The notes beneath the pieces were generated by a model. It ran no database searches. It was not told where the DNA came from and saw only the letters and a list, made by a program, of their open reading frames with translations. A stretch of 64,000 nt of DNA, from positions 36,656,863 through 36,720,862 of the forward strand of contig CM039463.1 in the NCBI GenBank assembly GCA_022414725.1. Direction: 5' to 3'. This stretch comes from Microglena sp. YARC (taxonomy: Eukaryota > Chlorophyta > Chlorophyceae > Chlamydomonadales > Chlamydomonadaceae). Positions 17,134-26,789 of this stretch are shown one piece after another. Position 1 is the first letter of the stretch. Each line of letters starts with the position of its first letter. The position numbers and the translations under genes were made by a program.

Positions 17134-17814
17134 TCAGCACATATAGTGTTCAGAGTGCCCTCCTGAGCTGGCACTTGCCTCTTGCATTAGCGTTGTAAAT
17201 ACATCCTTTATCGCAGCAGGGAGCCTAGTCGCCTTGTAATCTCCATCCAGTACAACCATAGTGACCTGGCATTTTGCGATCACCATGTCCTTTTCCTCAC
17301 CGTCGCCATTCGTCACAGACTTTAGAATGACCTCGTCCATGACAGCACGAGCGCCAGTGACTCGACTCACCCCGGATAACACTCTGAACCTGTCCTTAGA
17401 TCTAAGCGGAGCCTTGTATGACAGCCTCATGTCAGTTATTGCCAGCCCTAGGTTTGCTCGTGCATAGGCATCGCAGTCAATACCCAGTCGCTCCAACCCA
17501 TCGTGTATAGCATGTTGGAAGTAGTTGGCATACACGGCATTGTTCACCACTCCAAATTGATCCAGCTCATAGTCTCTCACACCCATCTCTAAGCAGTACA
17601 CTCCATCCACCCAGCCATCATAAGGACCGATTAGGGGATCTGGTAACTCCCCCTCCCGACCGGTAACCGACACGCTCCCATTCTGTTGGGCACTGCATTG
17701 CGCTTCTAATCCCAGTACAAGCGGATGGTGTTGGTGGTGCTGCCGAAAGTGCGGGTGGGCGCGGGATGAGGGGGCATACCGGGGTCGTGGGGCGAATGTG
17801 GCATAGGGTGGCAC
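17134..17814 (-). CDS. plastid-type acyl-ACP/acyl-lipid thioesterase (hotdog fold)
   Basis: The core VRDYELDQFGVVNNAVYANY, with the catalytic Asp and following Asn, matches single-hotdog thioesterases of the plant ALT type, which release fatty acids or 3-keto acids from acyl-ACP in plastids. LGLAITDMRLSYKAPL, DRFRVLSGVSR and a C-terminal strand QVTMVVLDG complete the fold. The first about 60 residues are Pro-, Arg- and His-rich, as expected of a transit peptide. The frame has no ATG at this start; an ATG in another frame at about 17,869 gives MLHIARATCGSQALSRRAT, so the true first exon or a small frameshift lies there. GC content is higher than around it. Confidence 0.8.
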   Translation of the reverse strand: MPPYATFAPRPRYAPSSRAHPHFRQHHQHHPLVLGLEAQCSAQQNGSVSVTGREGELPDPLIGPYDGWVDGVYCLEMGVRDYELDQFGVVNNAVYANYFQHAIHDGLERLGIDCDAYARANLGLAITDMRLSYKAPLRSKDRFRVLSGVSRVTGARAVMDEVILKSVTNGDGEEKDMVIAKCQVTMVVLDGDYKATRLPAAIKDVFTTLMQEASASSGGHSEHYMC

Positions 17815-17961
17815 GACGACTAAGAGCCTGGCTACCGCATGTTGCTCGTGCGATGTGCAACATGGAGAGGTGGTGCGAAGGTGTGGTGGGGTCTGTGGCC
17901 TTGGGGCGGGAATGGGCAGGGGGGATCACAATCTCTTACCAAACATTGGTGGGCATAACAT

Positions 17962-20140
17962 TTATACTCGATTATAAAAAAGAGGTGCAAAACATATTTG
18001 GCAACAAACTGTACAGTTGTTCTCAAATAAAGTGGGACACACCTTATAATCATCCAGACTGCAGATCGTTGCTTTTTGGCAACGTTGGGGGGGGCAGCAG
18101 GTTGAAGAGGTTCTCGAGGATATTCCGAGTCGCCTCTGTGGTAAACAGTTCAATCCCAAACGACGGAAAGCAAGTCCAGTGGCAAGGATAAAAACGTGGT
18201 TGTCGTTGGTAGTACAGTTGTTCTCAAATAAAGTGGGACACCTTATAATCATCCAGACTGCAGATCGTTGCTTTTGGGCAACGTTGGGGGGGTGCAGCAG
18301 GTTGAAGAGGTTCTCGAAGATATTCCGAGTAGCCTCTTTGGTAAACCGTTCAACCGTCTGTGTCCCCATATCAGTATCAGGGGGTGGGGGTGGGGTTGTC
18401 GAGGAACTTCTCGGCGCGTCTCGGCGAAACGCTAGAGGACGCTCTCTCCCAAAGACTTGGTGAAGTGTAAGCATCAGGATGTTCCTGGAAGCGTTCACAT
18501 CGCGGTCCCAAGTCTTTCCGCAGTGAAGCATACCACCGCTCTGTTGGCGTGGCGCTCCGCTTTGACTGCTTTTGCAGTGGAGAATCTTATGAATCCGCTT
18601 GCGTCCTTCTGTACATTCCCAAGCTGTACCGTCTTGCTTCTTACGATGAGTGAGTGCCACCATGTTGTAAAGGTGGTTCTCACAGCAGCTGCATCGTTGA
18701 GATGTTCTAAACTCATCGATGTCCTCCATGATGACGTTTTCTCGGCTACGAAGCTCGAAACGAATAGCTTGGAGAGGGCCACAAGTCCGCCTAGAGATTG
18801 GCGTCGCCCCCAGACCTTTCCAATCACCAAACACGATGAGTACCTTAGCGCTCTTCTCTCTCGGAGCTACGAAGTCAGCAATCTCAACAATGAGTTTCTG
18901 TTTCTTGCAGTACCTGCGAAAGCGGAGGTTCCGGTACCCCCAGGAAGCACGATGGGCAAGAAGGATTGGGGCGGCACCCATGTAGAATCTGGCGTACGCA
19001 CCAATCTGTTCAGAACTCGAAGAGTCTCTATCTGGAATGATACCACCCACGATATCAGCCGTCTCGAGGTTCCAAACGTCAGTTTGACGCTGAGACTTGA
19101 AGATCAGACCCTTGCGATAATATTGCGCCGAGCTGTACGATCTGGTACCTCCGTTGAGTCCTGTTACAGTCACGATATCAGTAACACCCGGGTCTACCGA
19201 AGCCACGACCACATTGTCAAGGAAGGATACAATGCCACCCTCGTCTGCAGGCATCGAACATGTCAGACACGCAGGCTTATTCATCAAGATGCTGACTGCA
19301 AAGCCGTCAGTCACAATGCGGTAACCGAACTTCCGAGAAACTGTCTCCACTTTCTTGAGGTTTGCGAAGCGCTCCCACATTCCTTGATGGTTTTTGGAAG
19401 CAACGTCTGCCTTGCATGAATCGAAGTGGCACTCGTTGACCATATAGAAAAAGGCCATTTTCGAAATCGGAATGTGCGACAGAGTGAATCCAGGCAACAA
19501 CGAGAATGTGCGATGTTTTTCGTTTTTCTTCGATGGTCTCCGACAATATCTTGTGGTACAGAGGCAGGGTCATGTGAGCCCGAGACGCAAAAGTGTTTCC
19601 GGATGGTAAAGGTAGAACCCCCCTGAGACAGAATGCCACTTCGCGTGCAAAGAAGCGTTTCGCGTTATCTGCGTCCACCCTAAGGTTCTTCGAGGAGAGC
19701 CAAGCTTTGCTCAACTTTTCAAGCCTCTCTTGAAGTTTAGTCAACCTAACACGCAAAGGGGATCCTTCTGGTTCCTTCCTACCGACCCTCTTCTTCGCAA
19801 GAGCAACTGCACTTTTTGCCGATCGTAGTCTAGCTGTTGGAAGCTTGGTTGGCAGCTTGGTTGTATGAGGGCTCATCTTGAAGATGACGTCAAGATTCTT
19901 TGTAGGGCACTTGATCACTGCAGCCACGATGTCCGACCTTGCAATCTGTGGGTACTTCCACTTCAAGTAAGTCGTTATGCGTCGCTCAAGGTTGGTCCAA
20001 AGATGGTTAGAGGCCATTGTGGCCATGAGAATAGACAGGTCTGCAATGATCTGGTTCTTCACGTCCCCCCGAATGTCAACTTTGGATTGCCCCGGCTCTC
20101 TTAACAAGTCGAACAGAAGCCGACTACTCTCGATCAAAGC
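17962..20140 (-). pseudogene. Fanzor, family B, truncated and frameshifted
   Basis: The N-terminal part reads from about 20,140 to 19,307 and the nuclease part in another frame from 19,500 to 17,962; the overlap marks a frameshift near 19,490. Motifs: RuvC-I SVDPGVTDIVT, DEFRTSQRCSCC (likely the relocated catalytic Glu plus first zinc pair), HKILHC, and RuvC-III WDRDVNASRN. The beginning of the gene is replaced by a family A fragment joined at about 20,140. The C-terminal frame runs on through the terminal repeat twice because the end is duplicated. No transposase is attached. The nuclease core is intact, but the whole gene cannot be read as one frame. Confidence 0.8.
18012..18350. repeat. 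tandemly duplicated right end of Fanzor family B
   Basis: TACAGTTGTTCTCAAATAAA then GTGGGACACC and CCAGACTGCAGATCGTTGCT occur at 18,012 and again at 18,213. The first is the outer edge. Further solo copies are at 21,377 and partly at about 31,341, with an inverted one ending at 41,465. The motif CAAATAAAGTGGGACA is typical of mariner-like terminal repeats. Confidence 0.85.
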
Positions 20141-20925
20141 GCTCCCGATCCTCCTACAACACAGAGCCAACAAAGGCTACCGATCTATGCGATTCTTTCG
20201 ATACGTTGGTAAACAGAAGACGATTGAAAAGGTATGCGATGTGATTGCACCAAGGGCACAGACGACCGTTGTTGGCTTCGGCAACTGGTCCAACCAAGGG
20301 TATGGTATCAGTCGTTCATGTTCTGGGCCCATCAAAGAGATCAGGAGGTGCCTCTCACGTCGTAAGAATGTTTTGTTCAAAAACGTCGACGAACGCAACA
20401 CTTCTTGTAAATGTCACGGCTGCTTCCAGAGGCTTGTCAACATGAAGGCAGACAGCGTAGTCTGGCGCGGAGTTTGCAAAGAGTCCCCAATCGACGGGTC
20501 TATAACTGTTGAAAAGCAGAAGATGGTGGTGAAGAACGTCAAGGTCCACAAAGTACTGCACTGTAGAGACTGTCAAAAGCGCATCATCCAATGTGCGCTG
20601 TGGTGCAACCTGGAACCGAGACGTGAACGCTGCCAAGAACCTTCTTCTGCTTCTGACAACGTGGATGGACGGGAGAGAGCGACCTGAGGCATTCTGTGTT
20701 CCCTCGCCTCCCCCCAAAACCACAGTTTCCATCGAGGCGAGTGTGAGCGCTAAACCGACCGACCCACCTGGGTTTGTCAGCAGCTTGCCTTGTTATCCTT
20801 TGGGCCAGCTTAAATGCTGAAATACAGAGATGAAGGGCAAAAATATGTACTCGCCTTTAGCTGATCTACCCATTGGGTTCAAGGGTCACCGGTAGGGTGT
20901 CCCACAAATTGCGTCTCCGACTGTA
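20140..20925 (+). mobile_element. 3' half of Fanzor family A with its right end
   Basis: From about 20,140 the plus strand reads as the C-terminal part of the family A Fanzor (GYRSMRFFRYVGKQKTIEKV, CKCHGC, VHKVLHC), changes frame near 20,590, then gives WNRDVNAAKN. It ends in the family A right end with TA at 20,924. It lacks the duplicated codons and the AAC tract of the 11.3-kb copy, so it is closer to the ancestral sequence there. Its left side is fused to the opposing family B Fanzor; its right end interrupts an RNA ligase gene. Confidence 0.85.
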
Positions 20926-21339
20926 GTCTATTCTGATCGCAAATATCACAAACATCTTGGCGAGCTTACACAGGGCCACCTTGTTCTGCACACCTTTACC
21001 GCAGTACTCGCCACATACGACGATGTTCGATCTTATATCTGCTCCATGGATCTCTTGGATACGATCGAACAGATCGGAGTACTTCTTCGCAGTCAGAAAC
21101 ATGTGGCAGCCTTGGTTGTCGTTGTCGACCGACAGGATTCTGTTTCGAGACTGAATGGTGTCCACGAAGTCAGGGGTTCCAGTAATGAAGTGCCTCACAA
21201 TGTCCGAGTGCGTCCCGTGCAGTTTGACCGTGCCTCGGAACTTGAGCGTCTGCGGGATCGCGCTTCCGAAGACGTACGGCAACTCTTTCAGGACGTTCCT
21301 GAACTGCTGGATCGGGGGAAATGGAATGAAGGCCGGCAT
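20926..21339 (-). pseudogene. RNA ligase N-terminal domain, cut by a Fanzor element
   Basis: Starts at ATG (MPAFIPFPPIQQFRNVLKEL). VKLHGTHSD is the nucleotidyl-lysine motif of ATP-dependent RNA ligases (Lys near residue 39). RILSVDNDNQG and VVCGEYCGKGVQNKVAL match the later adenylation motifs, and MFVIFAI follows. Such enzymes seal RNA breaks and are found in phages, protists and large viruses. After about 138 codons the frame enters the Fanzor terminal repeat at 20,925 and ends shortly after, so the remaining motifs (including KLK-type motif V) are lost. A family B end lies just upstream at 21,377. Confidence 0.75.
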
Positions 21340-21376
21340 TCGACTAACATACAGGTGTCGGTGGTTAGGCTTGGCT

Positions 21377-21480
21377 TACAGTAGTTCTCAAATAAAGTGG
21401 GACACACCTTATAATCATCCAGACTGCAGATCGTTGCTTTTGGGCAACATTGGGGGGGTGCAAACTCATACAGATATTGT
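21377..21480 (+). mobile_element. solo right end of Fanzor family B
   Basis: TACAGTAGTTCTCAAATAAA to GGGCAACATTGGGGGGG matches the duplicated end at 18.0-18.3 kb, with no gene attached. It lies between the start of the broken RNA ligase and the gene at 21,557. Confidence 0.85.
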
Positions 21481-21556
21481 TTAAAAAATTGAAACCATTT
21501 CCATCTGAGCAAGAAGACAACCAAACCAACTCTATCCACAACGTGAAATAACTAAT

Positions 21557-22108
21557 ATGTCAACAGTCGGTGAGAAAATATGGTTGCAACTTGCTAATGC
21601 TGCATACAAATCACATGATCCGTATGATACGCATCTGGTATACAACAAATACACTTTTCCAGCTGTGATGTTCACATTCGGAGACGCTTTCTTCACAGCG
21701 TTCTCTAAGTTCGTGGACCATAAGATCTATGGAATGGACATGTCTGAATGCTTTGACTCCAAATTGTACATGGACAAAAGGAACAGACACAAGTTGTTTG
21801 CTCTGGAAGCCTTGTGTATGACTGAAGAACCATCTACCATCTACCGCATACTGGAGAGGCTGTTCATCATCCGACCTGGATCCAAGGACATCAACATCGA
21901 CTTATTTGGCGCCGATACACTGTCGATCTCTTACTTTGATACAGAAATCCAGGAGGTCTTCTTCGAGAAGATTTGCATGTCTTGGCTGCGCGTCAGTAAG
22001 GCAGTTCGAGTGATCGCAGAGCGATACCGCAAACACCTCCAGAGGAAAAGGAATCACATGGTCAGTCACGTGCTCGTGCCTTTCATCGTGCGAAACCACG
22101 TCAACTAG
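21557..22108 (+). CDS. hypothetical protein, 183 aa
   Basis: Intact frame from ATG (MSTVGEKIWLQLANAAYKSH). Rich in aromatic residues in the first half (VMFTFGDAFFTAFSKFVDH), with a helical, basic C-terminus (VRVIAERYRKHLQRKRNH). No family is recognised. Composition and length look like a real gene, with no repeat inside. A short direct repeat (AACCACGTCAACTAGAC) lies across its stop. Confidence 0.6.
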   Translation: MSTVGEKIWLQLANAAYKSHDPYDTHLVYNKYTFPAVMFTFGDAFFTAFSKFVDHKIYGMDMSECFDSKLYMDKRNRHKLFALEALCMTEEPSTIYRILERLFIIRPGSKDINIDLFGADTLSISYFDTEIQEVFFEKICMSWLRVSKAVRVIAERYRKHLQRKRNHMVSHVLVPFIVRNHVN

Positions 22109-22838
22109 ACGTGGCCACTTAAAAACCACGTCAACTAGACCCCATTCTCTGTATTTTTTCCATGAATATGGCGAATATTGTCAGTAATTGCTGAAAAGTT
22201 TGAGAAGTGTAGACATAATTCACTTGTAATGTAATGTTTTCTCCGTTTGATGATGACCCTGACCACATTGAATACAGATTTGTATAGCAGAGCTCTGCTT
22301 GTCATGACCACCATTTTTGTTGCAACCTCCAAAGAATCTTTTACAAACAACGTACACTTTGTGTAAGACTTCAAAGTTACGTAGTTGATGTGAACTGTGG
22401 GCCCCCCTCCGGTCACCCACCCACTCGGTTCCTCGCGGACTAGCTTAAATTCAACGGTAGCATTCAGCCAGGCCATCATGCTCTTGGCTCAACATGTCAT
22501 GGAGCAATGATTTGGTTGCTCCAATATTTTTGGATTAGATCCCGGGTCAAAACCAATACCAGGAGAGGGTGATATGCGGGTTAAGACACTACACGAGATT
22601 TTGATGCGATTATGCCTGCCTGCAGAATGAACGATCTATCCCCTTTCCTTAGCACTTCGACGAAGCAGGATTTTAAGCAGTCGAACAAAGAAAATGTATC
22701 TTTTAAGAGGTGTTCATGTGAACACGTTTAAAATAGGGAGCCTCCGGAAGAATTCTTCAGTATTTATTTGTTGTTGGAATAATTGTTGTTCCCGAGATGG
22801 AGTGTGCGTTTTTGCTGAGTTTGTGAGCAATGCACTTG
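22109..22838. other. gene-poor stretch with copied pieces
   Basis: Bases 22,325-22,380 match 512-560, and 22,391-22,440 match the repeat at the start of the window. 22,707-22,803 are a copy of 4,705-4,803, that is, the gap between phosphatase and amidotransferase plus the last codons of the latter. A minus-strand frame of 114 codons (22,135-22,479) overlaps these repeats and is not supported as a gene. Confidence 0.55.
22710..22725. promoter_or_regulatory. second copy of palindromic motif
   Basis: Same GTGTTCATGTGAACAC and GTTTAAAATAGGGA tail as at 4,711. It came with the copied block, so its presence here may have no function of its own. Confidence 0.3.
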
Positions 22839-23129
22839 TCATTCAGCGCGGATACGTGTTCGGCCCCTGACAATTTTATAGAAGTGCCTACACCTGTTCT
22901 TCATTGGAGTCCCGTCACTCCACACATGATATTGTAAGAATTTGAGACAAGACTGCAGCTGCTTGTTGTGTTGCACCTTGAATTTCTCAAAAATGTCTTC
23001 CTGTATATTTTTATACATTGTTAACGAAACTAGATCATGCAACACCTTTGAGTCGTACAGCAAGATCTTTGTTTGCGTATCAATCATGTTGATGATCGTG
23101 TCTAACACATCTTGTGGCAATGCACCCAT
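22839..23129 (-). CDS. hypothetical protein with F-box-like start, 96 aa
   Basis: The ATG-started N-terminus LPQDVLDTIINMIDTQTKIL looks like the first helix of an F-box. The remainder is charged with several His and Cys, without repeats. It lies 22 bases outside the left end of the type-2 transposon at 23,151. It may be a whole short gene or what is left after rearrangement. Confidence 0.45.
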   Translation of the reverse strand: MGALPQDVLDTIINMIDTQTKILLYDSKVLHDLVSLTMYKNIQEDIFEKFKVQHNKQLQSCLKFLQYHVWSDGTPMKNRCRHFYKIVRGRTRIRAE

Positions 23130-23204
23130 GAGCTAAGATGTGTTTTTAGTTACACTCAGACCGGTCAATAATGTTAAAGTATATTGAATCAATTACAATT
23201 CTCT

Positions 23205-24137
23205 ATGTACAACTTGGACAGACGGTCGATTGTTGTACACATGTACAAATTGCTGCAAAGTTTGAGGAGAGTGGCTATACTTGCGAATGTAAGCCACATG
23301 ACAGTCTCGAGGTGGATCTCAAACCCCACTAAAAAAGTGTACAAACGGAATAAACCTACAAAATCGGATGTGGTCATAGAGTTCTTAAAGGCGTCATTAA
23401 AAATAGATCCATTCGCATCTCTTGCTGTTCTTCGTCATAAGGTAAAGGATGCTTTCGGATTTGAGGTATCAAAAGAATTGATTCGCGTTGTGATAAAAAG
23501 GCTTGGGCTCACAAAGAAAAAAGCAAAGTTCTTCTCCAGGCCTGATAACTTATATGAGAAAACCACGTCATTCATAAGACAAAGGGAACGGTTAAAAGAG
23601 GAAGGGAGGACTTTTGTATCGATCGACGAAACTTCATTTGGAAGACATACGAGAGACGTGTTTGGCTACTCACCAAAAGGAGAGCTACTGGTTGTACCGA
23701 GGTTGAGACCTAGGGTGACGACAATGTCGGCACTTTGTCTTATTCAACAAGGAAAAGGAGACATTTATTTTAACATCAGGCAAGGGTCTTTCAACACGCA
23801 TACTTTTGTTGAGTTTTTAGAAAATTTGGACTGTCCAACTGACACAGTAATTATACTTGACAACGTTGCTTTTCACCACTCCAAGAAGGTCAAAACACTT
23901 GCAGCTTCAAGGGGGTGGGAGCTCCTATACACTCCTCCCTACTCACCTTGGTTCAACCCAATAGAAGGGGTGTTCTCCATCGTCAAACGCGATTTCTATA
24001 AAAGCCAAGATGTGTATAAGGATTTGAGTTCTGTTAAAGAGAAACACGTAGAGGCTTTTTTTCGAAAGTCATCGAATACAATTTCTGGACCTTGGTACAA
24101 GGAAATAGATACATTGGCTACTAAATGGAGACGATAA
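23205..24137 (+). CDS. IS630/Tc1-mariner transposase, DD34E
   Basis: About 310 residues. N-terminal helix-turn-helix part (VAILANVSHMTVSRWISN) and a second winged-helix part (LAVLRHKVKDAFGFEVSKEL) precede the catalytic core: first Asp in SIDETSF, second in ILDNVAFHH, Glu in PPYSPWFNPIEG, with 34 residues between the last two. It cuts and pastes DNA at TA sites. The ATG giving MYNLDRR is preferred; only a TTG lies further up. The last codons overlap the start of the Fanzor gene. All catalytic residues are present, so it may be active. Confidence 0.93.
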   Translation: MYNLDRRSIVVHMYKLLQSLRRVAILANVSHMTVSRWISNPTKKVYKRNKPTKSDVVIEFLKASLKIDPFASLAVLRHKVKDAFGFEVSKELIRVVIKRLGLTKKKAKFFSRPDNLYEKTTSFIRQRERLKEEGRTFVSIDETSFGRHTRDVFGYSPKGELLVVPRLRPRVTTMSALCLIQQGKGDIYFNIRQGSFNTHTFVEFLENLDCPTDTVIILDNVAFHHSKKVKTLAASRGWELLYTPPYSPWFNPIEGVFSIVKRDFYKSQDVYKDLSSVKEKHVEAFFRKSSNTISGPWYKEIDTLATKWRR

Positions 24138-26185
24138 TCAATAAAGAGCCTCCGGACAAGCGTACGCGACCGGACCGGGCGGCCAAAATTAAGGACAGGA
24201 AAAACGGCGAGGAGAACGTGGTAAAGTGTACACTGAGTTGGATCATAGCGGATAAGGACAACAAGGACGTTATCACCAAGGTGATTAAGGAGCGGGTCGA
24301 CAGCGTATCCAAGAGGACTTATCTTGCCGGTGTTGCGGGGAACCGGATATTAAAAGAAGTCTTCGAAGGGGTACCAGATGCGCAACTTCACACTGTAAGT
24401 GTCCCTAGCGTCGACCAGAACTTCATTCGGCAGCTTATGGTGGGGTCGAGACAGGCGCACATGGAGACGAGGGACGCCACAGTCGAAAGGTTCTTTCACA
24501 ACAACTATTGGTTTAGGGAGAAGATTGAGGGGCGCGAGGTAATTGTGAAAAAGAAGAAACAATACGTGGGTGCCATCGCTCGCTACGATGGCGATCGAAA
24601 CCTGTACAGCCACGCGTCGAAGAAGTACCTGACCAATTTCAATAACCACTACAGAGTCCATCTCTCCACATGGATCAAGAAGTTCGTTTACTCGAAGGAA
24701 AACAGGATCTTGGCCAAGGAGTTCAAAGATGAGCACGGCATTGACGAGACCGTATTCCACCGATACCTCCTCTACGATATCCACTCTTGGGGAGTAAAGG
24801 AAGACCTCATAGCGATACATTCGCTCCTACCGGAGCGAACAAAGATGTTGCTGAAGATTCAGCACTCGATCATCGGACGGGACGAGATCAACCGACAGTG
24901 GCTTAAGAGCGTTTCCAACAGCGCCAAGATGATCCGGTACAACGTCTTTATCAATCGATACCTCGAGGCCACAGAGGACGAGGGCTACGCCAAGCTGGTC
25001 AACATCGCTCCCATCCCAACAGTCAAGCACTCCTTCATCACGATAGACACCGACAGCCTACTGGGCGTCCTCAAGGACGTGGGTCTCGTCGAGAGTCTCG
25101 AAAAGACGCTGACGAACAAGGAGCACTGGGAGTCGGTCTTCGATGTGGAAAACATCCGTTCTACTGGGAAAGGTGTGTTTACATGCACCATAGACACTGA
25201 CGGCGTAATGGCTTGTACCCACTTTCTTAGGGCCGAGAAGAAAAAGATTTCAATCAAGGACGACGGAACGGCGATTAAGAAGCAGACCAATACTCTCCGC
25301 GAGTTTTCCGAGTCCGACCCCAATGTGGTGGTCGTTGCAAACGACCCTGGCCGCTGCAACATTGCCTTTTTGACTTGGAAGAAAAATAAGGTCGAAGAAA
25401 AAGATAAGGGGGGTAGGAAGAGGAAGAGGCACTGCGAGTTCGGGAGCAAGAGACTCACGCGGGAGCGGTACTACGTTGAGAGCGGGGTCTTCAAATCTAG
25501 AGGTCCGACCAAGAAGTGGTTGTCTAACATCCAGGACTGCCTTGACGACCTGAAGGACAACAGTCCCAAGCGCACATCTCTAGAGTCGTTTGACGCTTAC
25601 GTGACTGTAATGGTCAACCATTGGGATTCTCGATGGGGGGAGATGTCCAAGTCGCGGTGGGGCACGCAGCGCCTGCGGCTCTACGGTGGCAAGAAACGTG
25701 TCTTAGCACGCTTCTTCAACGAGGTCCAGGCGGATGTCGGTGAGAGGAAAACAATTGTCATCGCATACGGTTCTTCTAAGTTTGCCCCTGGTGGCAAGGG
25801 TGAACTTTCTGTCCCTACAACGAGCGCGTTCAATGCGTTTAGAGACCGTTTCAAGGGGCGAGTTGCCGTCATTGACGAATTCCGTACCACAAAGATCTGG
25901 CACAAGGACAGCACCACCGTCCTCCAGAGTGTGCAGTCCGAAAAAGAAGGGCGCACGGTTCGAGGCTTGCTATGGTGCAGTTCCACCATGGAGAACAGCA
26001 AGTTGTTTGTAAACCGTGACCTAAATGCAGCCATTAACATCCACAATTGCTTTACAATGTACCCAACCCGCCCCGGAATTCTTGCGAGGCCAAAGAAATA
26101 TTGCAAACTGGAAGTTGTGGTAGGACGCACAATTGATTACAAGCTGACAGGTTCTTTACAGAACGCAGTGTCGAGCGAAGTGTAG
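24125..26185 (+). CDS. Fanzor nuclease, family C
   Basis: 686 residues, intact. RuvC-I VANDPGRCNIAFL (Asp near 407), IDEFRTTKIW (Glu near 585, the position proposed as the relocated RuvC-II Glu in Fanzors), RuvC-III NRDLNAAINIH (Asp near 631). The zinc finger that normally lies between the last two is reduced: only one Cys remains (LLWCSS). The N-terminal 400 residues are basic and helical and should bind RNA and target DNA. ATG overlaps the transposase stop by 13 bases. Fanzors form RNA-guided DNA nucleases with an RNA from the element's 3' end and probably act in the nucleus. Confidence 0.9.
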   Translation: METIINKEPPDKRTRPDRAAKIKDRKNGEENVVKCTLSWIIADKDNKDVITKVIKERVDSVSKRTYLAGVAGNRILKEVFEGVPDAQLHTVSVPSVDQNFIRQLMVGSRQAHMETRDATVERFFHNNYWFREKIEGREVIVKKKKQYVGAIARYDGDRNLYSHASKKYLTNFNNHYRVHLSTWIKKFVYSKENRILAKEFKDEHGIDETVFHRYLLYDIHSWGVKEDLIAIHSLLPERTKMLLKIQHSIIGRDEINRQWLKSVSNSAKMIRYNVFINRYLEATEDEGYAKLVNIAPIPTVKHSFITIDTDSLLGVLKDVGLVESLEKTLTNKEHWESVFDVENIRSTGKGVFTCTIDTDGVMACTHFLRAEKKKISIKDDGTAIKKQTNTLREFSESDPNVVVVANDPGRCNIAFLTWKKNKVEEKDKGGRKRKRHCEFGSKRLTRERYYVESGVFKSRGPTKKWLSNIQDCLDDLKDNSPKRTSLESFDAYVTVMVNHWDSRWGEMSKSRWGTQRLRLYGGKKRVLARFFNEVQADVGERKTIVIAYGSSKFAPGGKGELSVPTTSAFNAFRDRFKGRVAVIDEFRTTKIWHKDSTTVLQSVQSEKEGRTVRGLLWCSSTMENSKLFVNRDLNAAINIHNCFTMYPTRPGILARPKKYCKLEVVVGRTIDYKLTGSLQNAVSSEV

Positions 26186-26258
26186 AAGATAAACACATAC
26201 AAGAGGATTTTGGGGGACTCGGCATATTATGTAACATAATTCCCTTGTCCGAGTGTAA
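26186..26258 (+). other. 3' end of type-2 element, candidate guide-RNA scaffold
   Basis: The 73 bases from the Fanzor stop to the outer TA are kept in other copies (60,370-60,442 and 62,570-62,599), together with the last codons of the Fanzor. In TnpB and Fanzor systems the guide RNA is transcribed over this part and extends into the flank. No RNA is shown here; the call rests on position and conservation. Confidence 0.4.
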
Positions 26259-26361
26259 ATGCACAGGAAATCGCGAAGATAGGAATATTGAATCCAAACT
26301 ATTCGTCTTAGATGAGAGGCAGCTGCTATGTACAAACATAAACTGTTTAGGGAGTTGGTAC

Positions 26362-26777
26362 TACAGTCGGCGGCGGAACAGTAAAATGAAACATCCCAAT
26401 AAACGGTATAAGGCGTCGACAGAATGGCCCGTCCAGCAAAGAAACCTCCTGTCATGACGCAACAAAGACCCCGTGTTCTTTTGGGCCACGGTACCGGGGA
26501 AGAGGCGATCGCTTAAGTGCGGCTGGTCCTTCAATGGACACTCTCGAAAGTACCGACAAAAGAATGATACGGAGTCTGCAGGATGGAGAGCCGTGATCTA
26601 AAAAAGAACCACGATATTCTCGTTAACATCTTGTAATTTGTTGATTCTAAATCGTATTGGTGTTCCACTTCCCCGTGGGTTGCTACACCATTAGGGTTTT
26701 GGGGTTTGCCGGCAGGACTCCTCTCTCAAGGTGTTTCGTACACGAAGCGGTTTCTTTTTAGTATTCCGTTGACTGTA
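26362..26777 (+). mobile_element. short type-1 element without transposase
   Basis: 416 bp from TA-CAGTCGGCGGCGG to TTTAGTATTCCGTTGACTG-TA. The interior (ACAAAGACCCCGTGTTCTTT, then GATCTAAAAAAGAACCACGA and GTTCCACTTCCCCGTGGGTT) is shared with 55,990-56,280 and, in part, 40,853-41,059. No gene. The left end carries an extra CGG. Confidence 0.85.
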
Positions 26778-26789
26778 CGATCCTCCATG

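Larger units (their letters stand above)
23151..26258 (+). mobile_element. complete type-2 Tc1/mariner-IS630-like element carrying a Fanzor
   Basis: Left edge TACACTCAGACCGGTCAATA and right edge (reverse complement) TACACTCGGACAAGGGAATT are imperfect inverted repeats, both continuing to ATGTTA, with TA at both edges. The 3.1 kb between hold an intact DDE transposase and an intact Fanzor in the same direction, overlapping by 13 bases. Fragments of the same element lie at 3,622-4,022 and 11,068, and its right end forms part of two hybrid elements near 60.4 and 62.5 kb. Confidence 0.92.

Noticed and set aside
18457..19419. 320-codon plus-strand frame
   Set aside because: Antisense to Fanzor B; no motif of its own.
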